DNA of 36,873 nucleotides from the NCBI GenBank assembly GCA_017858135.1, contig JAFMBY010000019.1, forward strand, positions 1 through 36,873, written 5' to 3'. Source of the stretch: Porticoccaceae bacterium. Lineage in GTDB: Bacteria > Pseudomonadota > Gammaproteobacteria > Pseudomonadales > Porticoccaceae. Made by a program: the position numbers and the translations under genes. Of the stretch, positions 29,485-36,873 are shown piece after piece; the first letter of the stretch is position 1; each line of letters begins with the position of its first letter. The notes beneath the pieces are model-generated. The model saw only the letters and a program-made list of their open reading frames with translations. It was not told the DNA's origin and searched no databases.

Positions 29485-30141
29485 TCACCGACCAAGTTGG
29501 CTGGCATCACGCGCCAACTGTTCAATTTCATCCCAGCGTTGCGCTTTGACCAACTGCGCTGGACAGACCCATGAGCCACCGACACATAGTACATTTGGCA
29601 GCGACAGATATTCCATTACATTGTGCAGTCCGATACCGCCAGTGGGGCAAATTCTTGCATCGCTAAACGGGCCAGACAGTGCCTTGATCATAGCAGCGCC
29701 ACCTGCAGCTTCTGCAGGGAAAAATTTAAAGTCTTGATGTCCATATTCCATGCAGCGCATCATCTCACTCGCCGATGATATGCCTGGCAACAAACTAATC
29801 GAGGACTCTTGTGCCGCCGCCAACAGCTTATCAGTAGCGCCCGGCGAAACCATAAACTGACAACCCAAATCTTCCGACAGCTTGATCTGGTCAGGCGTGC
29901 ACACCGTGCCAGTACCGACGATCGCTCCGGGTACCTGTTTGACAATCTGACGAATACCCTCTTCAGCCGCTGCGGTTCGCAGGGTTACTTCGAGCACGTT
30001 TAGACCGCCAGCTATCAGCGCCTTTGCCAGCGGCACAGCATCGTCCACATGATCAATCACAATTACCGGAATAACCGAATTACCGGCCAATAGATCTCGC
30101 ACTGCTAACTCCTTAAATGTTTTGTAACTTTTTGGCTGCAC
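29485..30141 (-). CDS. eda: 2-dehydro-3-deoxyphosphogluconate (KDPG) aldolase
   Basis: VIPVIVIDHVDDAVPLAKALIAGGLNVLEVTLRT, GTGTVCTPDQI, FKFFPAEAAGGAAMIKAL, CPTGGI. An alternative GTG start at 30102 has SD TAAGGAG. Confidence 0.96.
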   Translation of the reverse strand: MQPKSYKTFKELAVRDLLAGNSVIPVIVIDHVDDAVPLAKALIAGGLNVLEVTLRTAAAEEGIRQIVKQVPGAIVGTGTVCTPDQIKLSEDLGCQFMVSPGATDKLLAAAQESSISLLPGISSASEMMRCMEYGHQDFKFFPAEAAGGAAMIKALSGPFSDARICPTGGIGLHNVMEYLSLPNVLCVGGSWVCPAQLVKAQRWDEIEQLARDASQLGR

Positions 30142-31087
30142 CCAACAAACCGAGGTTGTTGCGCATCACCAAATAGACAGGGATAGGTTCTAGATAGGAC
30201 GCAAAACGGCCCTTATCTTCAAATTTGTTGCGAAATCCACTATTGACGAAAAACTCGCTGAATCTCGGCACCACACCGCCGGCAATATAAATGCCGCCTT
30301 TGGCACCCAGGGTCAGCGCTAGGTTGCCCGCCGCTGCGCCCATCGATTCACAGAAAGTACTCAGCGCCGTTAGCGCCTGCGCATTGCTATTATCGAGAGC
30401 CGCTGCAACGATATCCGGCGGCGTAGTCAATATTGGATCCGTGCTTTCCATCTGGCAGATCGCATGGTAAATGTTAACGATGCCTTTACCGGACAGGACG
30501 CGTTCCAGAGAGACCCGTTTAAAGCTCTCCAGCAGGCAAGTCAACAGATCCATCTGACGCGGCCCCACAGGTGCAAAGTCGGCATGGCCGCCCTCGGTAT
30601 CCAACACATGATAGCCATCGCTGTGGGAGATCAATGCCGCCATACCGAGGCCAGTACCGGCACCTAGAATGCCGACCGGCTTATGCGTCTGCGGCTGGTC
30701 ACCACCAATCTTGATACAGTCATCTGCACCCAGCTCAGTAATGCCGTGTGCCACGGCTTCAAAATCATTGATCACCACCAATTGCTGACAATCAAACCAC
30801 TCAAGCAACTGGGTCTTGGTAAATTCCCAATGGCTGTTGGTGAATGCAATATGTTCGACATCGGCGGGACAGGCTACGGCCAGACAGACGCTTTTTGGAG
30901 CGCCGACAAAATCCGTTGCCAGTGCAATTTCGTCCCTCAGCTTGATAATTAAATCACTAAACTGCGGGTACTCTTCGACCGAGTGATAAAACTCGAATTC
31001 GCTCTCCAACTGGCCTTCACGCAGCGCCGCAAAACGCGCATTGGTGCCACCTATATCGGCGACTAAATTCCACGACTGCTCAGCCAT
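30113..31087 (-). CDS. glk: Glucokinase
   Basis: LVADIGGTNARFAAL, VINDFEAVAHGI, GILGAGTGLGMAAL, EGGHADFAP, IYIAGGVVPRF. Confidence 0.96.
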   Translation of the reverse strand: MAEQSWNLVADIGGTNARFAALREGQLESEFEFYHSVEEYPQFSDLIIKLRDEIALATDFVGAPKSVCLAVACPADVEHIAFTNSHWEFTKTQLLEWFDCQQLVVINDFEAVAHGITELGADDCIKIGGDQPQTHKPVGILGAGTGLGMAALISHSDGYHVLDTEGGHADFAPVGPRQMDLLTCLLESFKRVSLERVLSGKGIVNIYHAICQMESTDPILTTPPDIVAAALDNSNAQALTALSTFCESMGAAAGNLALTLGAKGGIYIAGGVVPRFSEFFVNSGFRNKFEDKGRFASYLEPIPVYLVMRNNLGLLGAAKKLQNI

Positions 31088-31089
31088 CT

Positions 31090-32913
31090 CTATTGACCCG
31101 CAAACAGGTATGAAGCGCCCTGTTCGGCATTGCTAATATTGCTGCGGTTTACCGCAAACAGTTCACGTCCACAGCCGCGCTGACCCGCGCCAGGCTGAGG
31201 CGCAGCAGTGCGCGCTTCCAGCACACGTATATCACCCACAAACTGCAACTCGCCAGTCACCGCATTGACGCGAATCACATCACCATCCTCTAGCTTGGCT
31301 AACAGGCCACCCTGGGCGGCCTCAGGCACCAGATGAATCGCCGCCGGCACCTTGCCAGAGGCGCCAGACATACGGCCGTCCGTCACCAATGCAACCTTGT
31401 AACCTTTATCCTGAAGAATGCCCAACATCGGTGTCAGCTTGTGCAGCTCGGGCATACCCAATGCTTTGGGCCCCTGAAAGCGCACAACCACAACGCAGTC
31501 ACGGTTTAACTGACCAGATTCGAATAAACCCGCCAGTTGATCCTGACCGTCAATCACCACAGCCGGTGCTTCGACGATCTGATGCTCCTCGGCAACCGCG
31601 GAAACTTTGATCACACCGCGACCGAGATTGCCCTGTAACAGTCGCAAGCCGCCCTCAGACGAAAACGGTTTATCTAAAGTCGTGAGCACGTCCATATCGA
31701 GAGGCTGCATGGGCGATTCGCGCCACACAACTTTGTCGTTATCTAGAAAAGATTCCTGGGTAAAGGCTGCAAAATTGTCTCCCCAGGCAGTTTTGGCGTC
31801 AGCATGCATAAAGCCGCCGGCCAGCAACTGGCGGAACAGGCAGCTAGTACCACCGGCAGCATGGAAATGATTCACATCGGCCTGACCATTTGGATAGACC
31901 TTGGCCAACAGCGGCACCGCTGCAGAGAGCTCAGAAATATCATCCCAATTGAGAATAATTCCCGCTGCTCGAGCAATCGCCACCAGATGCATACTGTGAT
32001 TGGTTGAGCCACCAGAGGCCAACAGCGCAATGGTCGCGTTAACAATGGTGCGTTCATCGACAATCTCACCGACTGGGCGATAGTCATTGCCCAGCGCAGT
32101 GATACGCGCCATTTGATGACAGGTTTCAACGGTCAGCTTATCGCGCAACGGATTCTCTGGATTGACAAAAGAACTGCCCGGCAACTGCAAACCCATGGCT
32201 TCAAGTACCACCTGATTGCTGTTGGCAGTACCGTAAAAAGTACAGGTCCCGGCACTGTGATAGGAATCGGATTCGGCCTGCAATAATTCTTCACGGCCAA
32301 TTTTGCCTTCGGCAAACAGCTGGCGAATACGTTGTTTTTCTTTATTCGGTAGACCCGACTCCATGGGGCCGGCGGGCACGAATAGCGCTGGCAGATAACC
32401 GAAGCTGAGCACGCCAATCAATAATCCGGGAACAATTTTATCGCAGATACCCAACGCCAGCACACCGTCAAACATCTGATGCGACAGCGACATCGCAGTG
32501 CACTGGGCAATCAAATCGCGACTCAGCAGACTCAGTTCCATGCCGTCCTGACCCTGAGTCACACCATCACACATAGCGGGCACACCGCCGGCAACCTGTG
32601 CCGTGCAGCCAATCTCGCGCATTGCCTGTTTGATTTTATCGGGATAGACCGCATAGGGCTGGTGGGCCGAAAGCATATCATTGTAGGCGGTGATAATAGC
32701 GATATTACTGGCTTCCATCAGGCGCAGACTGTTCTTATCTTCTTCGCCGCAGGCAGCAAAACCATGGGCCAGGTTGCCACAGCTTAACTTGCCGCGCTCC
32801 GGACGATTGCCGTGATCTTCTTGAAGTTGGCGCAGATAATCAGCTCTCAAGCTGCTGCTGCGTTCGACGATGCGCTGAGTGACTTCAGCAACCGTAGTAT
32901 TTAACTGGACCAT
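31090..32913 (-). CDS. edd: Phosphogluconate dehydratase
   Basis: RGKLSCGNLAHGFAACGEEDKNSLRLMEASNIAIITAYNDMLSAHQPY, CDGVTQGQDGMELSLLSRD, GRMSGASGKVPAAIH. ATG at 32913 (with GGAG upstream) preferred over 32940. Confidence 0.97.
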   Translation of the reverse strand: MVQLNTTVAEVTQRIVERSSSLRADYLRQLQEDHGNRPERGKLSCGNLAHGFAACGEEDKNSLRLMEASNIAIITAYNDMLSAHQPYAVYPDKIKQAMREIGCTAQVAGGVPAMCDGVTQGQDGMELSLLSRDLIAQCTAMSLSHQMFDGVLALGICDKIVPGLLIGVLSFGYLPALFVPAGPMESGLPNKEKQRIRQLFAEGKIGREELLQAESDSYHSAGTCTFYGTANSNQVVLEAMGLQLPGSSFVNPENPLRDKLTVETCHQMARITALGNDYRPVGEIVDERTIVNATIALLASGGSTNHSMHLVAIARAAGIILNWDDISELSAAVPLLAKVYPNGQADVNHFHAAGGTSCLFRQLLAGGFMHADAKTAWGDNFAAFTQESFLDNDKVVWRESPMQPLDMDVLTTLDKPFSSEGGLRLLQGNLGRGVIKVSAVAEEHQIVEAPAVVIDGQDQLAGLFESGQLNRDCVVVVRFQGPKALGMPELHKLTPMLGILQDKGYKVALVTDGRMSGASGKVPAAIHLVPEAAQGGLLAKLEDGDVIRVNAVTGELQFVGDIRVLEARTAAPQPGAGQRGCGRELFAVNRSNISNAEQGASYLFAGQ

Positions 32914-32957
32914 AGTGACTCCGCGCAATCGCGGCTCCATTTAGACAAGGGGTTAAT

Positions 32958-32972
32958 TGTAACAAAATTACG
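32958..32972. promoter_or_regulatory. Putative HexR operator, edd-proximal
   Basis: TGTAACAAAATTACG, 13/15 match to TGTARTNNNAYTACA. Confidence 0.6.
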
Positions 32973-33010
32973 GAATTTAACCAGACTCAATGTATAATTC
33001 AGGTAAATAT

Positions 33011-33025
33011 TGTAATTTTATTACA
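33011..33025. promoter_or_regulatory. HexR operator in the edd-pgi divergent region
   Basis: TGTAATTTTATTACA, 15/15 match to TGTARTNNNAYTACA; hexR is in the same locus. Confidence 0.82.
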
Positions 33026-33172
33026 TTAATAATTTGTTGCGGCAGTGCTGTTTTAAATACGCTATTGTGGCGGCTTTGCAGTTTAAACTGTCACCTCAGG
33101 TCAACATTTTACGCGTTAGCGGCAGCTAATTAAACGGCCTATTAAATCTAAATAATCACAGGATCCGGGTAC

Positions 33173-34810
33173 ATGACCGCCACCAGTAACACACCCCATT
33201 ACGCGCCCAATTACACGCCGACAGCCACTGCAGCGTGGAAAACTCTGCAGCAGTATGCGCAACAGGCGACAGGGCAAAATATCACTGACTTTTTTACCGA
33301 CAATCCTCAGCGAAGTAGCCAGATGTCACTGCAGTGCGGCGAGATTTTTCTCGACTATTCGAAAAATCTGGTCAGCGACCAGACCTGGCAGACACTGCTA
33401 GAGTTGGCTGCGCAATCACCCTTGGAACGTCATCGCGCCGCGATGTTCTCTGGCGAAAAGATTAATACGACTGAAGATCGAGCAGTACTTCATGCTGCAC
33501 TGCGCGCGGAGATTGGCGACCAAAGCGTTGCCTCGGCTGCCGAAGAATCTGACCAACGCGTGCGGCTGGTGAAACAGCAGCTCAACAGCGTCGAACTGGT
33601 CAGTGAGAAAATTCGCAGCGGTCAGTGGCTCGGTAGCACCGGCAAAGCCATTACCGATGTCGTCAATATTGGTATCGGCGGTTCTGATCTAGGACCAAAA
33701 CTGGCCTGCAGCGCACTGCAAGAATATGCCCACCCCGGCATCACGCTGCACTTTATCTCCAATGTCGATGGCGCTGAGATTCTGACTACCTTACAGAAAC
33801 TCAACCCGGAAACCACATTGGTCGCCCTCGCCAGCAAAACCTTTACCACCCAAGAGACACTGCTCAATGCCAAAACCGCACGCAACTGGTTTGCAGACAC
33901 ACTGGGGCTTGAGAATGCGCAGTCAAGCAGTCACTTTGTCGGCCTCACCGCCAATCGTGAAAACGCTCTAGCCTATGGCATACCCGATGATCAGATTCTC
34001 GAGTTTGCCGAATGGGTCGGCGGACGCTACTCGCTATGGTCGAGTATCGGCCTCTCTATTGCGATTTCTATTGGCTATCAGAACTTTGTCGAGATGCTCG
34101 CCGGCGCACGTGAAATGGACCTGCATTTTCAACAGGCACCGGCTGCTGAAAACATGCCGGTTATCCTCGCTCTGCTAGGAATATGGTACAGCAACTTTCT
34201 CGGCGCCCAATCCACTGCAGTGATTCCCTACTGCGAGCGCTTACTGTTACTGCCCTCTTATCTTCAACAGTTAGATATGGAGAGCAATGGCAAATCCACC
34301 ACAGTCGATGGCAAGCCGGTTGATTATCAGACTGGTGCGATTCTATGGGGCCAGACCGGCACCAATGGTCAGCATGCCTTTTTTCAACTACTGCACCAGG
34401 GCACCCGCATGGTACCGATCGACTTTGTCGCCGCCGCTGTGGATAATTTGAGCAATGAAGAACATCACCGTGTATTGCTCGGCAATATGTTGGCTCAGGC
34501 ATCAGCCCTAATGTCTGGCCAAGAGGCACCTGAAGGCGAACCCTATCGTCACTACCCAGGCAACAAGCCTTCAAATGTGCTGATGTTGAAAAAACTCACA
34601 GCCAAGAACTTTGGCGCACTGATCGCACTCTATGAACACAAGGTATTTGTTCAGGGTAGCATTTGGAATATTAATTCGTTTGATCAGTGGGGCGTCGAGC
34701 TGGGCAAGAAGATGGCCAATCAGTTGTTGGCTTCAGACAGTGCTGATCAGACCGAGCTAGATCCCTCGACCACCGCCCTGTTTGCCCATATCAAAGCCTG
34801 CCAAGAGTAA
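33173..34810 (+). CDS. pgi: Glucose-6-phosphate isomerase
   Basis: VVNIGIGGSDLGPKLACSAL, GGRYSLWSSIGLSIAI, GQTGTNGQHAFFQLLHQGT, WNINSFDQWGVELGK. Confidence 0.97.
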   Translation: MTATSNTPHYAPNYTPTATAAWKTLQQYAQQATGQNITDFFTDNPQRSSQMSLQCGEIFLDYSKNLVSDQTWQTLLELAAQSPLERHRAAMFSGEKINTTEDRAVLHAALRAEIGDQSVASAAEESDQRVRLVKQQLNSVELVSEKIRSGQWLGSTGKAITDVVNIGIGGSDLGPKLACSALQEYAHPGITLHFISNVDGAEILTTLQKLNPETTLVALASKTFTTQETLLNAKTARNWFADTLGLENAQSSSHFVGLTANRENALAYGIPDDQILEFAEWVGGRYSLWSSIGLSIAISIGYQNFVEMLAGAREMDLHFQQAPAAENMPVILALLGIWYSNFLGAQSTAVIPYCERLLLLPSYLQQLDMESNGKSTTVDGKPVDYQTGAILWGQTGTNGQHAFFQLLHQGTRMVPIDFVAAAVDNLSNEEHHRVLLGNMLAQASALMSGQEAPEGEPYRHYPGNKPSNVLMLKKLTAKNFGALIALYEHKVFVQGSIWNINSFDQWGVELGKKMANQLLASDSADQTELDPSTTALFAHIKACQE

Positions 34811-34828
34811 ATCCTGTAGCTGCCGAAG

Positions 34829-34862
34829 GAGCTGTGAATTAGATTAAATTCGCAGCTCTTTT
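34829..34862 (+). terminator. Rho-independent terminator of pgi overlapping the 3' end of ispH
   Basis: GAGCTGTGAATT-AGATTA-AATTCGCAGCTC-TTTT: 12-bp stem with one G-U wobble on the + strand. Confidence 0.78.
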
Positions 34863-35779
34863 GGCAGTGAGAAGGTAATATTTTCAACCACGCCGTCCAG
34901 TTCCTGTGGGGCGTTAGCGCCAAGATCCACCAGCCGTGTGATGACATCGCGCACCAGAATATCCGGTGCCGAAGCACCTGCGGTAATACCGATGGCCTTG
35001 CGCTGCTCGAGCCACTCAGCATTGATATCTTCAGGGCCGTCAATCAGATAAGCAGCACAGCCACAGCGTTCGGCCAATTCACGCAGACGATTGGAATTGG
35101 AGCTAGCCACCGAGCCAACTACCAGAATCAAATCCGACTCAATGGCTAACTGCTTAACCGCATCCTGACGGTTTTGCGTGGCATAACAAATATCGTCTTT
35201 ACGCGGCCCCTCAATAGCAGGAAATTTTTTCCGCAGCGCATCAATAACACGGGCGGTATCATCCATAGAGAGTGTGGTCTGAGTGACATAGGCAAGCCTG
35301 GAAGGATCTTTAACCTCAAGACTGGCGACATCGCGTTCATCTTCTATCAGATAAATATCACCACCCTGGGAGCGATCATACTGTCCCATGGTGCCTTCGA
35401 CCTCAGGGTGACCCGCATGGCCAATCAATACGCATTCCATCCCCTCATTGCTGTATTTGGCGACCTCTATATGCACCTTAGTGACCAGTGGACAAGTGGC
35501 GTCAAACACTTTAAGGCTGCGACGACGCGCCTCATCCTGCACCGCAAGCGAGACGCCATGAGCACTAAAAATAACAATTACATCATCGGGAATCTCGTCC
35601 AACTCATCGACAAACACTGCGCCTCTGTTGCGCAGATCATCGACCACGAACTTGTTATGCACGACTTCATGACGCACATAGATCGGCGCACCAAACACGT
35701 CTAAAGCCCGATTAACAATGTCGATAGCACGATCGACCCCGGCGCAAAAGCCGCGCGGATTTGCCAGCTTAATTTCCAT
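34844..35779 (-). CDS. ispH: 4-hydroxy-3-methylbut-2-enyl diphosphate reductase
   Basis: [67 protein letters not shown]. Confidence 0.97.
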   Translation of the reverse strand: MEIKLANPRGFCAGVDRAIDIVNRALDVFGAPIYVRHEVVHNKFVVDDLRNRGAVFVDELDEIPDDVIVIFSAHGVSLAVQDEARRRSLKVFDATCPLVTKVHIEVAKYSNEGMECVLIGHAGHPEVEGTMGQYDRSQGGDIYLIEDERDVASLEVKDPSRLAYVTQTTLSMDDTARVIDALRKKFPAIEGPRKDDICYATQNRQDAVKQLAIESDLILVVGSVASSNSNRLRELAERCGCAAYLIDGPEDINAEWLEQRKAIGITAGASAPDILVRDVITRLVDLGANAPQELDGVVENITFSLPKELRI

Positions 35780-36219
35780 TAATGAACATTCTCCGGCGTG
35801 ACGCTAATAATTTTCACCTGAAAGACGATATGTTTGCCCGCCAATGGATGATTAAAATCAACCATCACTTCACCGTCGATAATGTCGGCAATGACACCGG
35901 GCAACTCACCGTCGCCATTTTGAAACGAGAACATCGCACCCACTTCAATCTCGAGAGCGTCAAAATTATCCATCGCCACAGCCTGCACGTTTTGCTCATT
36001 ATGCTGGCCAAAGGCTTTTTCCGGTGGCACAACAAACTCACGTTCATCGCTGGCATGCAGTCCAAACAATGTTTCCTCAAATCCCGCCATGAGGTTGCCA
36101 TCGCCGATCGAAAAAGTGGCTGGCTTGCCCTCAAAGTTAGAATCCACCACCGCACCGTCTTCCAATAAAAGTGCGAAGTGCAACGTCACCGTGGTGCCAG
36201 TATCTATGGGTATGCTCAT
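35779..36219 (-). CDS. fkpB: FKBP-type peptidyl-prolyl cis-trans isomerase (SlpA/FkpB type)
   Basis: [61 protein letters not shown]. Lies between lspA and ispH, the usual order; TAATG stop/start overlap with ispH. Confidence 0.93.
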   Translation of the reverse strand: MSIPIDTGTTVTLHFALLLEDGAVVDSNFEGKPATFSIGDGNLMAGFEETLFGLHASDEREFVVPPEKAFGQHNEQNVQAVAMDNFDALEIEVGAMFSFQNGDGELPGVIADIIDGEVMVDFNHPLAGKHIVFQVKIISVTPENVH

Positions 36220-36283
36220 ATTAAAAACTCTTCAACGTTCTTTAAAAATTTTTACGTTTATTTAAACTTAGTCTCGCGGCTGA

Positions 36284-36871
36284 TTATTTTTTAGCCGAGT
36301 CGACCGCATCATCGGACGCTGACGCAGGCTGAAAAAACAGCCCGTCAATAATTAGCAACGCAGCCCCGACAGAGATCCCCATGTCGGCGATATTAAAGGC
36401 GGCAAAGTGCCAATTAGCCCAGTGGAAATCGAGAAAATCGACAACATAACCAAAGGCCAGTCGATCGTAGAGGTTACCCAGCGCGCCGCCAAGAATAAGT
36501 GATAGCGCCAGCCCTTCAAGTACGCGCTGACGCGGCAGTCGGGTCAACCAGATGGCAATCACCATGCTGACGACAATCGAAATCAAACTCAAAAACCAGC
36601 GCTGCCAACCGCCCGCATCACTGAGAAAGCTAAAGGCAGCACCCTCATTGTGAGCGCGCACCAGATTAAAAATACCATTGATATAACGACTCTCGCCAAG
36701 GCTAAACTCTGCCACAATCCACAGCTTGGTCAACTGATCGAGCAACAAAACCGTTGCCGCTACTGCAAACCAGCGCAGCCAGGGCAATGTTTTTTGCTCA
36801 GGCTTTTGTTTACGCATAGCTTTTTGATCATGCATAGTTTTTTGATCATGCATAGTTTTTTGATCATGCAT
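36284..36871 (-). CDS. lspA: Lipoprotein signal peptidase (signal peptidase II); 5' end may extend beyond the window
   Basis: LLDQLTKLWIV, FNLVRAHNEGAAFSFLSDAGGWQRWF, LILGGALGNLYDRLAFGYVVDFLDFHW, FNIADMGISVGA. The N-terminus consists of MHDQKT repeats. Confidence 0.94.
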   Translation of the reverse strand: MHDQKTMHDQKTMHDQKAMRKQKPEQKTLPWLRWFAVAATVLLLDQLTKLWIVAEFSLGESRYINGIFNLVRAHNEGAAFSFLSDAGGWQRWFLSLISIVVSMVIAIWLTRLPRQRVLEGLALSLILGGALGNLYDRLAFGYVVDFLDFHWANWHFAAFNIADMGISVGAALLIIDGLFFQPASASDDAVDSAKK

Positions 36872-36873
36872 AG
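36802..36873 (-). repeat. 18-bp in-frame tandem repeat at the lspA 5' end (three near-identical units plus one degenerate)
   Basis: Minus strand: CTATGCATGATCAAAAAA x2, CTATGCATGATCAAAAAG, CTATGCGTAAACAAAAGC; encodes MHDQKT-MHDQKT-MHDQKA-MRKQKP. Reaches the window edge. Confidence 0.92.

Noticed and set aside
35174-36168. Plus-strand ORFs of 176 and 128 aa opposite ispH and fkpB
   Set aside because: Opposite highly conserved genes; no domain features.
36802-36873. Phase-variable (frameshifting) repeat in lspA
   Set aside because: The 18-bp unit is a multiple of three, so copy changes cannot switch frame; kept only as a length/start-codon variation finding.
1-36873. Mobile element, prophage, toxin-antitoxin or defence island
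   Set aside because: No transposase, integrase, phage structural, restriction or nuclease-effector genes recognised; gene order is metabolic and housekeeping.

Overview
The window looks like chromosomal DNA of a gammaproteobacterium. Gene content and order suggest a marine SAR92/Porticoccaceae/Cellvibrionales-type lineage, but that is inference. It is mostly well-organised core and accessory metabolism. From left to right: a TonB-dependent receptor with a strong terminator; kbl-tdh threonine catabolism with a divergent XRE-cupin regulator; a SulP transporter and a small membrane protein; an RhlE-type DEAD-box helicase; a TPP-riboswitch-controlled thiamine uptake/salvage operon (TonB receptor, YkoF-like protein, PnuC/PnuT-type transporter, APH/choline-kinase-fold kinase, msrB); a tandem pair of secreted DUF885 proteins; a 3-methyladenine glycosylase I-like protein; a LysE exporter with a 14-bp tandem dyad array upstream; a small orphan protein with a convergent XRE regulator; a glycerophosphodiester phosphodiesterase; acs; a near-complete Entner-Doudoroff island (hexR, gap-pyk, edd-glk-eda-zwf-pgl, pgi) with HexR-like palindromes; and lspA-fkpB-ispH, with an in-frame 18-bp tandem repeat at the lspA 5' end running into the window edge. 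I see no CRISPR array, tRNA, rRNA, transposase, integrase or recognisable anti-phage system. The best candidates for something under-described are the composition of the thiamine operon, the 14-bp dyad array upstream of the LysE gene, the lspA start-codon repeat, and the HexR operator architecture.
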